A stretch of DNA of 64,000 bases from assembly GCA_030844895.1 (NCBI GenBank), contig JAUTDX010007107.1:496001-560000 (forward strand), in the 5' to 3' direction. A program made the translations under genes and the position numbers. Below are positions 44,579 through 55,400 of the stretch, piece after piece. This DNA is from Ambrosia x helenae (lineage: Eukaryota; Streptophyta; Magnoliopsida; Asterales; Asteraceae). Numbering within the stretch: position 1 is the first letter of the stretch; each line of letters opens with the position of its first letter. The notes below the pieces were generated by a model. The model saw nothing but the letters and a program-made list of their open reading frames with translations. It made no database searches and was not told where the DNA came from.

Positions 44579-44955
44579 GTAACCTGAAGAGAAGGACTGA
44601 GGGAGCATGCGGAGGAGAGTTTGGGACGACAAAGGAAGCGATCGCAAACGAGGTTAAATGAGCGGCTGACGCAAGCGGCGGAGGCGAATGACTTAGCTGG
44701 AAGTCTAGAGACGATGTTGTGAAGAAGGTCTTCTCCGATGACATCAATAGTTGCAGCGGTTGTGCACTGTCTGAGTGCCGGCAATGCCATTGCGGTGTTT
44801 GACGGTTGTGGCGTGGTCGTCGTACGCCTTCCGACCTGCAGTGCCGCCTTCATGTACTTCAAGTTTGTGTGTAAAAAAGTTGTTTGTTAAAGTGGAGTGT
44901 AGGCCTTGGATAGGATTGGACTTGTTAAGCGTTTGAAAACAAATGTAATTTTCTT

Positions 44956-45448
44956 GAATTTTTTTGCAAAAATGGGTAGTTTTCTTAGTGTTAGAGTGTT
45001 TATAGGTATGGGATGTGATAAAAAACAAAAATTGGTAAGTTACCATCTAGGTTGGCGACTTTGATTAAAGAATTTTGAATGTTGCCATCTCATTTGACGA
45101 CATTGATTAAAAAATTGAAGGTTGCCATCTCATTTGGCGACTTTGATTAAATTTTTTGTGACCTGCCGTTTAGTTGGCAACTTTCAAAATTATAAAACTT
45201 TTTAATCAAAGTCGCCAATTGAGTTGGCAACTTTCAAAATTATAATTTTTTTTTAATCAAAGTCGCCAAATGAGATGGCAACCTTCAGTTTTTTAATCAA
45301 TGTCGCCAAATAAGATGGCAACATTCAAAATTATTTAATCAAAGTCGCCAACCTAGATGGTGACTTACCCATTTTTGCTTTTTATCACATCCCATACCTA
45401 TAAACACTCTAACACTAAGAAAACTACCCATTTTTGCAAAAAAAATTC
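44956..45448. mobile_element. Mutator-type foldback MITE, 493 bp palindrome
   Basis: It is flanked by a perfect 9-bp duplication AATTTTCTT (44947-44955 and 45449-45457), the size made by Mutator-like transposases. The two arms, each about 240 bp, are near-perfect inverted copies, from GAATTTTTTTGCAAAAATGG inward. Each arm carries repeated units such as TTGGCGACTTTGATTAAA and TTGCCATCTCATTTGGCG. There is no coding capacity. It lies about 165 bp upstream of the copy B start codon, in its promoter region. Confidence 0.92.
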
Positions 45449-46012
45449 AATTTTCTTAGGTATAGGTTTGAAATGATGTAGTGTGCAACTCTTGAGGTGA
45501 CGGGTGCATGTTTGAAACAAAATATCATCTTTAACGTTGTGGATGCTTCTTTTTTCTTTTTTCTTTTTTAACAGTAAATTTCATTAACATAAAAAGCGAG
45601 CTCTTAAAGCGATGACCGCAAAACACCAATGTACATGTTGTGGATGCTCTTATGACTGATAGATGTAAAAGATAAATTATTTAGAGGTTTTAACTTTATT
45701 ACATTTGGATCAATTAATTCTGTGAAATCAAATGACTTTTATATATTTCATTGTTGCATACAACAAAACCGAGTTTCTTTAATTTTAATACCATACTACT
45801 AAAATTTGACAATTATAAGGGTGGGTAGGGCACTATCTCGGACTTCGCCGAGCTATCCTGATTTTCCATCAATATTGCACTGCTACATCATTTCATTGAT
45901 TTATTTCACTGACATGCAAATTTGAAGACAACACTACCATGAACTACCCAACTCATAAAAACAAAAACTCTCACACACTGTCCGTTAACCAGGACCCGTG
46001 ATTGCTTCAGGA
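45449..46012. other. Intergenic stretch with a retroelement tail
   Basis: A T-rich run with AACAGTAAATTTCATTAACA (45549-45600) resembles a minus-strand retroelement 3' end. The remainder shows no recognised feature. Confidence 0.4.
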
Positions 46013-46020
46013 GGCCACTA

Positions 46021-46339
46021 CAGGGCCGGCTGGGAGGGTGGGCAGGGTGGTCACCGGCTCAAGGCCCGACCCTTAAATGGGCCCGAACGTTTTTTAAAAA
46101 TATACGCATACATATATTAAATGCTATATTTAGGATAAATATTTGTGTTTTATGCATTAAAGTGTTGTTAGTGGAGTTGGAAAAACCATGTTAATTTAAT
46201 GTAGAGGTTTCAAATTCAATCCTTGGTTCTAGCACTCTACTCAATTTTTTTTATAATTCATCCCTCTTTACAATATGTTGGGCCCAATTTATTTCGCCCG
46301 AGGCCCAATTTTGTTTTGACATTTTCGGCGACGGCCCTG
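46021..46339. mobile_element. hAT MITE, CAGGGCCGGC family, copy 2
   Basis: It has ends CAGGGCCGGCTGGGAG and CGACGGCCCTG with a perfect 8-bp duplication GGCCACTA (46013-46020 and 46340-46347). It is 319 bp. Subterminal GGCCCAA/TTGGGCC words occur as in copy 1 at 25570. Confidence 0.88.
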
Positions 46340-46347
46340 GGCCACTA

Positions 46348-47145
46348 CCCGTGCTACCCACGACGGTGTTGCCATCAGTGTAGTGGCCTACCCATGAACA
46401 TTCCATGAAACGTCCTGCCTACCCTAAGATCCAATGCACTATGCGTCCAAACCTTTAACAACGTGGGTCTAACCCAGTGGTTCATATACTTCCTGTGTTG
46501 GTCTTCTAAAGTGTACATGTTCAACTACCCAAAGCATCCCCAACTACGCTTTGCATCCAACTCATTAGATGAACAAAATTATACCATGCTTTAAAATACA
46601 CGCGTAACGTACCCGTCTTTTGTCCTTTTTATAAGACTATCCATTATGGTCAGGCTAACACCCACCCGACGCGAGTGACCAAAAGAGCCACGTGGCTCGC
46701 GAAAACCCTAACGATGTCGCGTGAGAGCCGGCGTGAGCGAGTGGCCGTGAGGCTGCTCACTTGAGCTAACGGCTCATTTTGTCTTGGATTTCGAGGGTTG
46801 CCGCGAGCAAGCAGGTGCTTTATCCACAACAGGATAACCCCGACCACAACAGAGGCTTTATTCAATGCTCAGTCAGCGTCCAGGTGACACAATATTATTG
46901 GATAACCCCAACCACAACACACAGTCTAACAAAACTTCCATACTTTCTAAACATTCTTATTAAAAACAAAATGCTAAGTATAAACATGAAAACAAATAAT
47001 GTAATAACCTTAAACAAATAAGCCAGTCCTTGAAGGAAATGCATTCAAAACAATCACAAACATAAAACCAAAACATCTAAACAAAAAGATCAAACACAAA
47101 CACTTATTACCCAAACAAACTCACAAAAACAAACTAAAAACAATT
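46348..47145. other. Intergenic stretch, nothing recognised
   Basis: It contains a GC-richer patch (46650-46830) with GTGAGC/GCTCAC words and a repeated GGATAACCCCRACCACAACA (46831 and 46901). Otherwise it is A-rich 3' flank of the NPH3 gene. Confidence 0.4.
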
Positions 47146-49742
47146 CTACCTTGGATGAACCTTCTTCTTCTTCTTCACATGACAGTTATTTCTGTTAAGA
47201 CTAGATATGCACCCAAGCTTTCTCTTCATTTCCTTCCAAACATTTGTTTTCCCTTTCACAATCTTATTACTTTTCCTCATATAACCTCTTTGTATCTCCT
47301 TCCTCATCACAACACATTCCTTTTCCAATTCCATCACTTTACTACTCATTTTCACCAACTCTCCCATCACTTTCTCCGCCTCGTCGTCCTCGCTTGTCTT
47401 CACCCGGTCCTCTGGGACCGCCACCTCATTCGTGATGGTTTCCCTCAGCTGCAACTGTCCCACAAACAACACCTGAACCGCCACACGGACAGGCAGCCTC
47501 TCATTCTGCGCTGCGTGCTCACACGCCTCCTGTGACAGCTTGTTGCATTCCAAAACCGCGCATATCTCTTCCCTCTCGGATTCTGTCAAGTATTTGTGTT
47601 TGTTTAGATATATATCTATTGCGCGGTATATCCCATCTGAAGTTCTTTGTGTTCCTTCTGATGCAGCTATCGACATCTCTGCAAGCGATATAAATGAGTC
47701 TTTTTTAAGATCAATATCGTTCGCTACCTCACTTAAAAAATCCTCAACAAGTTCAGCCACAAAGTTGAGTCCAGACTGGTCTTTCCCACTGAAATTATGG
47801 TAGAAATGCTTCAAGATTCTTCTAACACATTCGGTATCATACTTTTCGTCCTTAGAATAGCCTTGGGACGGTATTAGCAAGTCGTTTACAGTCGCCAAAT
47901 CCAACTGTCTGCCAATTCTTGTTTCAAACCCCTCTCTACAGTTATCACTAGCTTCTAAAACCATTGCGTATCGAAGCATTTCAGACAGTAATGCACAAGG
48001 GAGTACATTGTGATCATATGGTAACAGTCTTTCAATTGCTTCAATAGCAATTCTCTTAGAGTTTGAACAGTCACCTTCAGATGAAGATGTGTCTTCATCT
48101 GTCTCTTTTGGGTCAAGAAACACCCATCTTTTCGCGTATTGGTAAAGATTCGACGCAATGTAGTTTGCGCCCATTTTACATTGAATCATCCCACGAATAA
48201 TCGGCTCGTAGAACTGAAGATTAAGTGTAGTCAGACTCAAATCCTCTGACTTCCAATCAAGAACAAAGAGTTGTCTTTTAGCATTTGGTTTGTAAACACT
48301 CTCATTCAACTCATCTTCATGTTCCTCTTCATCTTCGTCGTCAAGAACCGCATTCTTGATTGGTTCGCCTAAAAGAAGTGGATTATCAAGAGCTTTATTA
48401 ATGATTGAATCCATACAACCATCAACTAGGCCAAGCTGCATTGCTTGTTGAAAAAGGGTTGGATTATGTATGGCCTTAAGTGATCTTATTGATTCGTTCC
48501 AGCCGGTGATGATTTCGTGTTCAAAGACAGATAGAGAATGTTTCAAGAGGTTGTGGGGGCTGTGGGCTTCTGTCATGCCCAAATAACAAGCTAAACAGGA
48601 TACCGCGATGATGTTTTCGGGTGAGAGGTTGATTTTGTAACCATAGCAGAATCTTGCAATGATCTCAAAGGTTTGAGGGCTGGTTGGGAAGTTGGAAAGG
48701 AGATGTGAAAGATCTTCCTCAGGGTTTTCTTTGAACAGCTTGCATAGTTTTGATGATCTTGCAGCAAGAAGATCCTGCAGGTCATGAAAAATGTACAGTT
48801 TGACTTTATTAAGGTCAAAAGAAATAAGTTTTGACTTTGAGACAATGGCGGATCTTTGACGAAAAGAAAAAACTGGTAGGGTCGGACTAAATCTGGTAAG
48901 GCAGGACTCAATACATATATATTTTTTTTGAAAAATTTTGGTGAAATTTACACTACGAAGCAAAAAGGCTGGGCGGGTAGGTGCCTCGTCTAGCCCGTAG
49001 GAAGATCCGCCCATGCTTATGACTCACAATAGCGGATCTTGGACGAAAACCTGGTAGGGCCGGACTAAATTTGGTATGGCAGGACTCAATACATATATAT
49101 TTTTTGAAAATTTTTGGTAAAATTTATACTACGAAGGGAAAAAGCTGGGCGGGTAGGTGCCTTGTCTGGCGCGTAGGAAGATCCGCCCATGCTTAATGTC
49201 AATTCCCCAAGATTTTGGAAAAAATTATGTAAAAATTTGAACTTTACAACAGTTTTTATAAAAGAATGGTTTTACAATGGCTTTGTAGGTTATAACTTGA
49301 AAAAAAAAATTGTTTTTTAAATGAACAACAGAATGCACAGTTTGAGATTAGTGTCAATTAATAGGCTTAGGCGAAATTACCATTTCGCCCTCAATCACTG
49401 TTCCGCCGTCGGATGTCCTTTAATATATATACTAATACTAATTCACTCAAGATTTTATATAAGTTATGTAAAAATCTGAACTTTACAACAGTTTTATTTA
49501 ATATGATGGTTTGTTTCAGTGGGTTTGGTCCATTTGGATGTTATAAACTGCATTTAAAAATAAAACTATTTAACAAATTCTTTATATAAACAGCTACAGA
49601 ATTGACTTCAAAAGTCAAAATGAACCAAAACATGCACAATGTGAATATTTACAAAGTAGAGAGGAGTGTTTACCCTGTGCAAGTTGAATGGCGTCCCGCC
49701 TACGATGACTTGAACATCCTTCGAAAACGAGTATTTCGACAT
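47146..49742 (-). CDS. BTB/POZ-NPH3 family protein, two exons
   Basis: Exon 1 (49742-49674, MSKYSFSKDVQVIVGGTPFN) and exon 2 (48774-47146, from DLLAARSSKLCKLFK) join in phase 0 to give 565 residues. NPH3-type proteins are substrate adaptors for CUL3 ubiquitin ligases, often with phototropin or auxin-transport roles. The BTB domain fills about residues 5-110 (FARFCYG-like IIARFCYGYKINLSPENI). The NPH3 domain follows (LDWKSEDLSLTTLNLQFYEP, LLPYDHNVLPCALLSEMLRY, AIDIYLNKHKYLTESER, RLPVRVAVQVLFVGQLQLRE). Near 500-530 lies a predicted coiled coil (MGELVKMSSKVMELEKE), then a Lys-rich tail. The open frame extends past 48774 to 49014, but that part lies in the intron and contains repeat sequence. The canonical Tyr of the NPH3 signature was not confirmed. 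Confidence 0.88.
48847..49194. repeat. Two tandem copies of a 170-bp element in the NPH3 intron
   Basis: Units 48847-49018 and about 49031-49194 both start GCGGATCTT(T/G)GACGAAAA and end GGAAGATCCGCCCATGC, so each has inverted ends. Both contain GGCAGGACTCAATACATATA and GCTGGGCGGGTAGGTGCC. The first copy is partly in-frame with exon 2, which explains the false upstream extension of that frame. Confidence 0.9.
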
Positions 49743-50911
49743 CTTCTGAAAATCATACAACAATGTTAGAAAACCACATACAAAAAACACTTAAACATAC
49801 AACAAAATGAGAGAAAAATAGTTTAACTTTTGATGTTTTTTTGTAAAACAAAGACACCCTTTTCATGTATTGTTATTTGAGCATATAAAACTTAAAATAG
49901 AAAGCCAAATGCAGCCATTTTTGTATTAAAAGACTTATAAACTGAATCACACATTAGACAACAAAAGTGATTATTATTATTATTATTACCTTTTGAGGTG
50001 AGCATTAATTTGTAAAGTTTGAAATGATTTTTTTTTTTTTTTGGGTATTCGGAATTTATGGCTTAAAAAAGTTGGATCCTATTTTACCGGTCATAACAGT
50101 CACTCCACTTTTCATGTACAATATTTGATTTTGTAAATTCTGTTGCTAATTCCGATTGAACCGGTTTTTTTTTTTTTTTTTACCGTTGAACGTATAATTT
50201 TGTTAACTTATTATTTACACATGTTAGTTAATCATTTGGTTTTGGCAAAAATAACTTAAGTTGGAATTAATTTGTTAGGAAAAAAATATATATATAAAAA
50301 AATATAATAGCAATGCAAAATCTCAGGATATATGGCAAATTGATACGTGCATCAACTGCCCGAAACCACTATTACTTGCATGACACTTCCATGTGCCACG
50401 TTTATTTCTTTCTATTTATTTTGCATGTTGTGTTTGTTGGTTTCTAGCCATGATCTTCATCCATGTTCTCCATGTAGTAGTACTTTGCATTTGCACGTTT
50501 CGTTTTCTAGTGTAATTCAGAAATAGGTGGCGGGGCAACTTGTTGCCCGTTTACCTTCTATTGTGATGTAACTTTCGTATCTCGTATTAACAATAAAAAT
50601 ATATATATAAATAATATACCTTTTTTATTAAAAAAAAAAAAAAAGTCTTGAGTTAACAAAGAAAAAAAGAAAAAAATATTTGTAGAAAGCTTTGTGCTTG
50701 ATCCCTCTTTCATTTTGAGTTCTTGAAAGTTTTGTAGATTTTTCTTTGTAAAACCCATCACAAATCCATTCCAGGATTTTTCATAAGTGGAGGTCAAAAC
50801 GGGTCTGGTAAAACTTAAAAGTAAATACGATGTAAAAGCAAAATTATTGTTAACCATTCACCAACAAAGAAAAACTTAAATTACTAAATAATGAGATGGA
50901 AAAGCAAATAT
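49743..50911. other. Upstream region of NPH3, AT-rich
   Basis: T-runs near 50030, 50170 and 50630 and an (ATT)n at 49972-49988 are present. No gene or repeat end was identified. The NPH3 promoter should lie in the first few hundred bases. Confidence 0.45.
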
Positions 50912-50914
50912 TAA

Positions 50915-51196
50915 GGCTATGGGGTGTGGGTTGGAGGAAGGGGTCGGAGAGCTGATGTGGCACCCCTCCCCCAAAGGGAACTCCCCCCCCCCCCCCCCCC
51001 CCCCCCTTCATATTTCGGTGAGCAAGGGGAAATTTCCCCGTCTACCCCGAGCTCATTTTATTATTATTATATTATAAAGTGGGTAGAAAATGGAGGGAAA
51101 GAGGGAAGGGGGAAGGGGAACACCACCCCCCTTAATGGGGGAAGAAGTGAGGGAATGTGATGTGGTATCGGTGAGCTCATACCACACCCCTAAGCT
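50915..51196. mobile_element. PIF-type MITE with a long C tract
   Basis: It has ends GGCTATGGGGTGTGG and CCACACCCCTAAGCT with TAA on both sides (50912-50914, 51197-51199). It holds a 22-base C run (50985-51006) and G-rich counterparts. 282 bp. Confidence 0.75.
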
Positions 51197-51292
51197 TAAT
51201 GACATTTACAAGACAATTATTGTGTCGTCTCTAGAAGAAAGAAAAAAAAGTTGTAATATTTCTTTTGTGAACTTACTTGGCAGTATAACCTA

Positions 51293-51608
51293 GAGCATTC
51301 ACATACCGTTTTGTTCTTTCTAACATAATTTTAAGTTTTTAACTAAAAAGTATATTTATTTTTTTTAACCTCACACAACCCAATTTTCATCTTATTATTA
51401 TCTTACTCAAAAACAATTATTTTATTAATTTTTTTCCTTTCTTATACAATCACAATAAATTATAGGTTTTTGAATTTGAGCCTCTAAATATTGAGGTTCG
51501 TTTTTGTTTTTTTATTATAGAGAATGGGATGGATTGTATTTTGCATGGTTTTTTTAACCTCTAAAATTTAAAGATAAAAAAATATTTGAGGGTGGGATGT
51601 GAACGCCC
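51293..51608. mobile_element. Tourist-like MITE, GAGCATTCACAT ends
   Basis: It has ends GAGCATTCACAT and ATGTGAACGCCC (inverted, two mismatches). Flanks are CTA and TTA, one base apart from a perfect 3-bp duplication. 316 bp, AT-rich; same family as 34400-34742 by its terminus. Confidence 0.65.
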
Positions 51609-51611
51609 TTA

Positions 51612-51944
51612 GACCAGGTGTAGTGGGGCGTGAATCAGGGCTTGAAGTTTAAGATAGCACCCCCCCCCCCCCCACACACCGTTACAGGGGGCGCCATCTT
51701 CCCAAACAATGTCCCGGCGTGAAGATAATAGCGTTGTGTAACACAAACTCCAACCAATGGGATCTTGACACCTCACCTCTTCCAACGTTCCTTTGGTTTG
51801 TTTTTTTTTTTTTAATAAAATTAGCGCCCCTTTTTTTCCCCTCCCACTACACCCCATTTTGAATTAACGTCTCGTGACTCAGCTGACACGTGAACCAATC
51901 ACAGAGGGGGGCCTTAAATTTCCCCCCCTCCACTCCACATGGCC
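51612..51944. mobile_element. PIF-type MITE, GACCAGGTGTAGTGGGG ends
   Basis: It has ends GACCAGGTGTAGTGG and CCACTCCACATGGCC with TTA on both sides (51609-51611, 51945-51947). It starts exactly where the previous MITE's flank ends, so the TTA is shared. A partial relative is at 63780-63914. Confidence 0.75.
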
Positions 51945-51947
51945 TTA

Positions 51948-52427
51948 CTAATACATCTCACTGTGTCTGACAAATTCACTATCCTTCCACAATTGAGGAA
52001 AAAACCAAAATGGTTAAGATACAATCTTTAATCTTTGGAGATGTAAACAATGAAGGATAAACACATGATCCTAACACCCAATCATTGGACATTGCAGGTT
52101 CCGGTCAAGTTCTTTCGGTTTGTAAGTTTGGACCAAGTTTTATATAATCACAATTTACAGACCCGTCACTCTATTTGTTTACTTGTTTGTTATTGAACGT
52201 TTCACTAGAGCCGGTGATATTCAATTGGTTCGAATACCGCCTCTAACGTAGTGACAGATATCAACCATACATTCATGTTATTCATAAAACTCAACAAAAA
52301 CCAGTTTAGCCACACACCCCCGTTCAAACATATCTAAAATAGACATTTGGGAACAAAGACCCATAGTTCTCTCACCTATAGCGCAAGCCCGTTGCCATCG
52401 CGCACAAAATGTTACTAAAAACTAAAC
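51948..52427. other. 3' flank of TIC110
   Basis: Ordinary AT-rich sequence between the MITE cluster and the TIC110 stop codon; nothing else recognised. It probably contains the TIC110 3' UTR. Confidence 0.4.
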
Positions 52428-55400
52428 TCAAAATACAAACTCCTCTTCACTAGTTTCACTAGTTGGTACTGCACGATCCTTCAGCTCTTTCAATGCTTCA
52501 GCGGTTGCATCATCAATGCTCAACAAGTACTGTAACCGTGACAGCTTTTCAGGTGCGGGGTCATTCTTGATGTATATTGAAAACAGGTCTGATAACTCTT
52601 CAGGCACTTCCCATGATAATGGTGAGGCGGGTACCGCTTTGTCACAGGCTAACAAGTCGTTCAGAGAAGAAACCTGCACCATCCAAATATATTGAAATCT
52701 TAGACTATTATATAAAGACCTTGTGTACGTCCGGAAAGCATAGTTATCAAAGGCGCTAGGCGCACTCGAGGCGCATAGGCCTCGCCTGGGGCCTAGGCAC
52801 GAGGCGCAAAAAAAAAAAAAAAAAGCGAGGGCCTGAGATAAAAAAAGCTAAAAAAAAGAAAATAAAGGAAAATTATATTAAAATAGTACTATCTTTCATC
52901 TAGCTAGTGTCAAAAGTTTAAAAATATTGATTTATTAGTGTATAGAAGTAGTTTTCCTCGGATAAAAGTAGAAATCTGACTGAATCTAGCCATAATAAAA
53001 CGAATTTGGCTGGAAACACTCCGGAAGTTGGGAATCTAGCTGAAATTTGCGCCTAAACCATCACCTGGAGAATTAAAGCGCAAGTGCATCACCTCGCCTA
53101 AAAAATGGGCCTAGGCGCAAGAGGCGATGGCTTTTAACAACTATACCGGAAAGAACAAGTGATGATTACATATTTCCATCCAAACTTGGTATAATATCAT
53201 ATATACCCAACAAAAAAAAAACATAATATCATGCCTTTAGCTCCCTTGTAGGTCACAACCTCACGTGTTGAGCGCAAGCTGCGTTCAACCTGGTCTTATT
53301 GGCAAAGGTATTGGCCGGATTCATGAATTCTTTAGTAATGGGTTAAAACGTTTACTAGAATTATTATTTAAAAACATAATATTAAATACACTTATTTTCA
53401 AATATATGCCATTTATGAAGTTTGGAGAGTAAAAAGAAAGGGAAGGGTATAACGACCATTGATCATATTATATATCGACATATCATATTTAATGAGATGG
53501 GTATATAAGAAAATTTGTCTTTTTAATGGGTATATTAATTATTAATTTTCAGGGGATATATGAAGCTTTTGGTTCAGGGTTTGTCCTAACCAACACACTT
53601 AAACCTAAACTATGAAGGAAAAAGAATTCGCACGTACCACCCCTGAAGTATTTCTCTGTCTCAATAACGAAACAGCCTGAATCAAAGAATTTGATAACCG
53701 AGTTCGCGCAAGTTCATGAACAACATCCCGAGCCTTGTTAGCATCGATGCCAAGATCTTCCGGAATCTTCTCATAAACTTCCACCTCATCAAACTCACCG
53801 GTTCCTGAAGAAAATATATCATCGACTGTTTTCTTAAAAAGATTTTGTCTTAAACTCTGTGACACCATGACATCTAACTCAATTCCCGATCCTTTAAGCT
53901 CACGGATTTCCTTTATACTGAGCCGACCCTGGCCCACAGCAGTTTCAAGCGCAGCTGCCATTTTCGTGCTCGTTATGTTCTTTATTATTTTTTGAGCATA
54001 TTCAGATGGCAATCCAACTTGTCTTTGCAACTCGTTTAATTGTGAAACACGCGCTGTTGTTAGTTGCCCATCTGCTAATATAACTTCAGCTTGTTGTGTA
54101 AAAGCCTGTTCAGCTAAGCTTCTATGGACGTCCACAATTTCTTTATCGGTCAACCCTAAAATACCCCTAGCTGTTTTAGAAAACCGTATTCAGAATCGTC
54201 TTTTTTGGTGGTGATTTGAGCACCAAATGGAACCCGTGTCACTTCACCGGTTAAACAATAGAGTAAATACGTCTTGTACAGGTCGGTTCTGTCCCTGTCT
54301 GGAAGGTCGTCTTTGAGAGTTATTTCAGTTTGACCGGGCTTCCCTGTGGTCATTCGGGCCGGCTTTACTTTTCTAAGGGTTTGCAGTGACTCCCATTCCT
54401 CATCGTCTACTTCCTCTACGGGTTTCGCTTCGACATCAATGGGCTCGTCTTCTGTGGGGGTCTCAGATGATTCTCCTTTGATATCTGACACAAGTTCCGT
54501 TACAACTAAGTTGTTGAATGCTATCATCTTTTTGAGTTCTCTTGCAGCCTCTGTTCGACTACCCGAAGCTCGTGATCTTTGTATGTAACTAATGAAAATT
54601 TTCCGAACCTGCATAAAATTGTATCACAATGCTGAGCTTGACTACAAATATAATTACATTTAACCAAAGGTGGTGACTTCAATCCATTTTATAAAACAGA
54701 TAAAATAACAACTAGCTTAAAACAAGTAAAAATACAAGTGGCAAACCCATACGCGAAAAAGTCAACACAAAAATAAAACCCTTCTAACCTTTTTAATAAA
54801 TGAGTGTGTTCAACTGAGGATTAATGAGCTAACCCGGCAACCCGTTTGAAAATAAAATTGAATAAAGAGAAATTTAAAAAATTATAAGTTCACCCCGATA
54901 GTTTACAACCTATTTGGCCCAATTACCCAGCCAACTTGTTTATATTGTGGTTCATGATTGGCTTACATGGGTTAATAGTGTTCGGGTTAGTATTGGGTTT
55001 TTTAAACAATTAAACTAACAGGTGGTGTCCGGGTTGGATCAAAGTCACCGAACCGGTACACTCTGAATGATAAAATCTTTTAAATCATTAGAATAAAAAC
55101 AAACTAGATTACTACTGAAATGGTATAGTTTTTAGTAATCATAACCAACTTGTACCAATTTTTGGAAAACAAAATTAGTATTTTGGGGTTTCAGATCAAC
55201 CTAACCGACACAAACTCGTTTTGACCAGTCAGGCCAGACCATTTTGCCACATCTACGGATAATACAACAATCGTGAAGAAACACTTACTGCCTTGCCAGC
55301 AATGGACATGGCCACGCCCCTTGTTAAACGTAAACCATACGCAGCCTTTCTTACAGCCTGTTTAACATCAGCATCATAACCATCAACTCCGGCAGCTATA

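Larger units (their letters stand above)
39703..44790 (-). pseudogene. F-box/FIST protein, copy B (premature stop in exon 9)
   Basis: Exons parallel copy A: 44790-44584, 43979-43851, 43757-43680, 43593-43510, 42331-42230, 42107-42065, 41991-41863, 41596-41427, exon 9 from 40732, and 40114-39703. Size changes in exons 2, 3, 4 and 8 are all multiples of three. In exon 9 (IGKRIHRRDLYIAVTKKRK, CSIGQEKVGRMT) a stop TAG at 40637-40639 appears, where copy A continues for nine more codons to its splice donor; about 13 bp are lost. The last exon is still open for 137 codons (DTFRFYYPSGTTLASV, FPGVSLGG). A product would lack the FIST C-terminus. The lesion is not in a homopolymer, so it looks real. Recent decay or a regulated short isoform are both possible. 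Confidence 0.85.

Noticed and set aside
44375..44747. Poly-Leu, poly-Ile and poly-Tyr coding sequence
   Set aside because: Read-through of the intronic (AAT)n tract after exon 1 of F-box/FIST copy B.
48775..49014. N-terminal extension of the NPH3 frame
   Set aside because: It lies in intron 1, consists partly of a tandem repeat, and the BTB start is supplied by the exon at 49674-49742 in matching phase.
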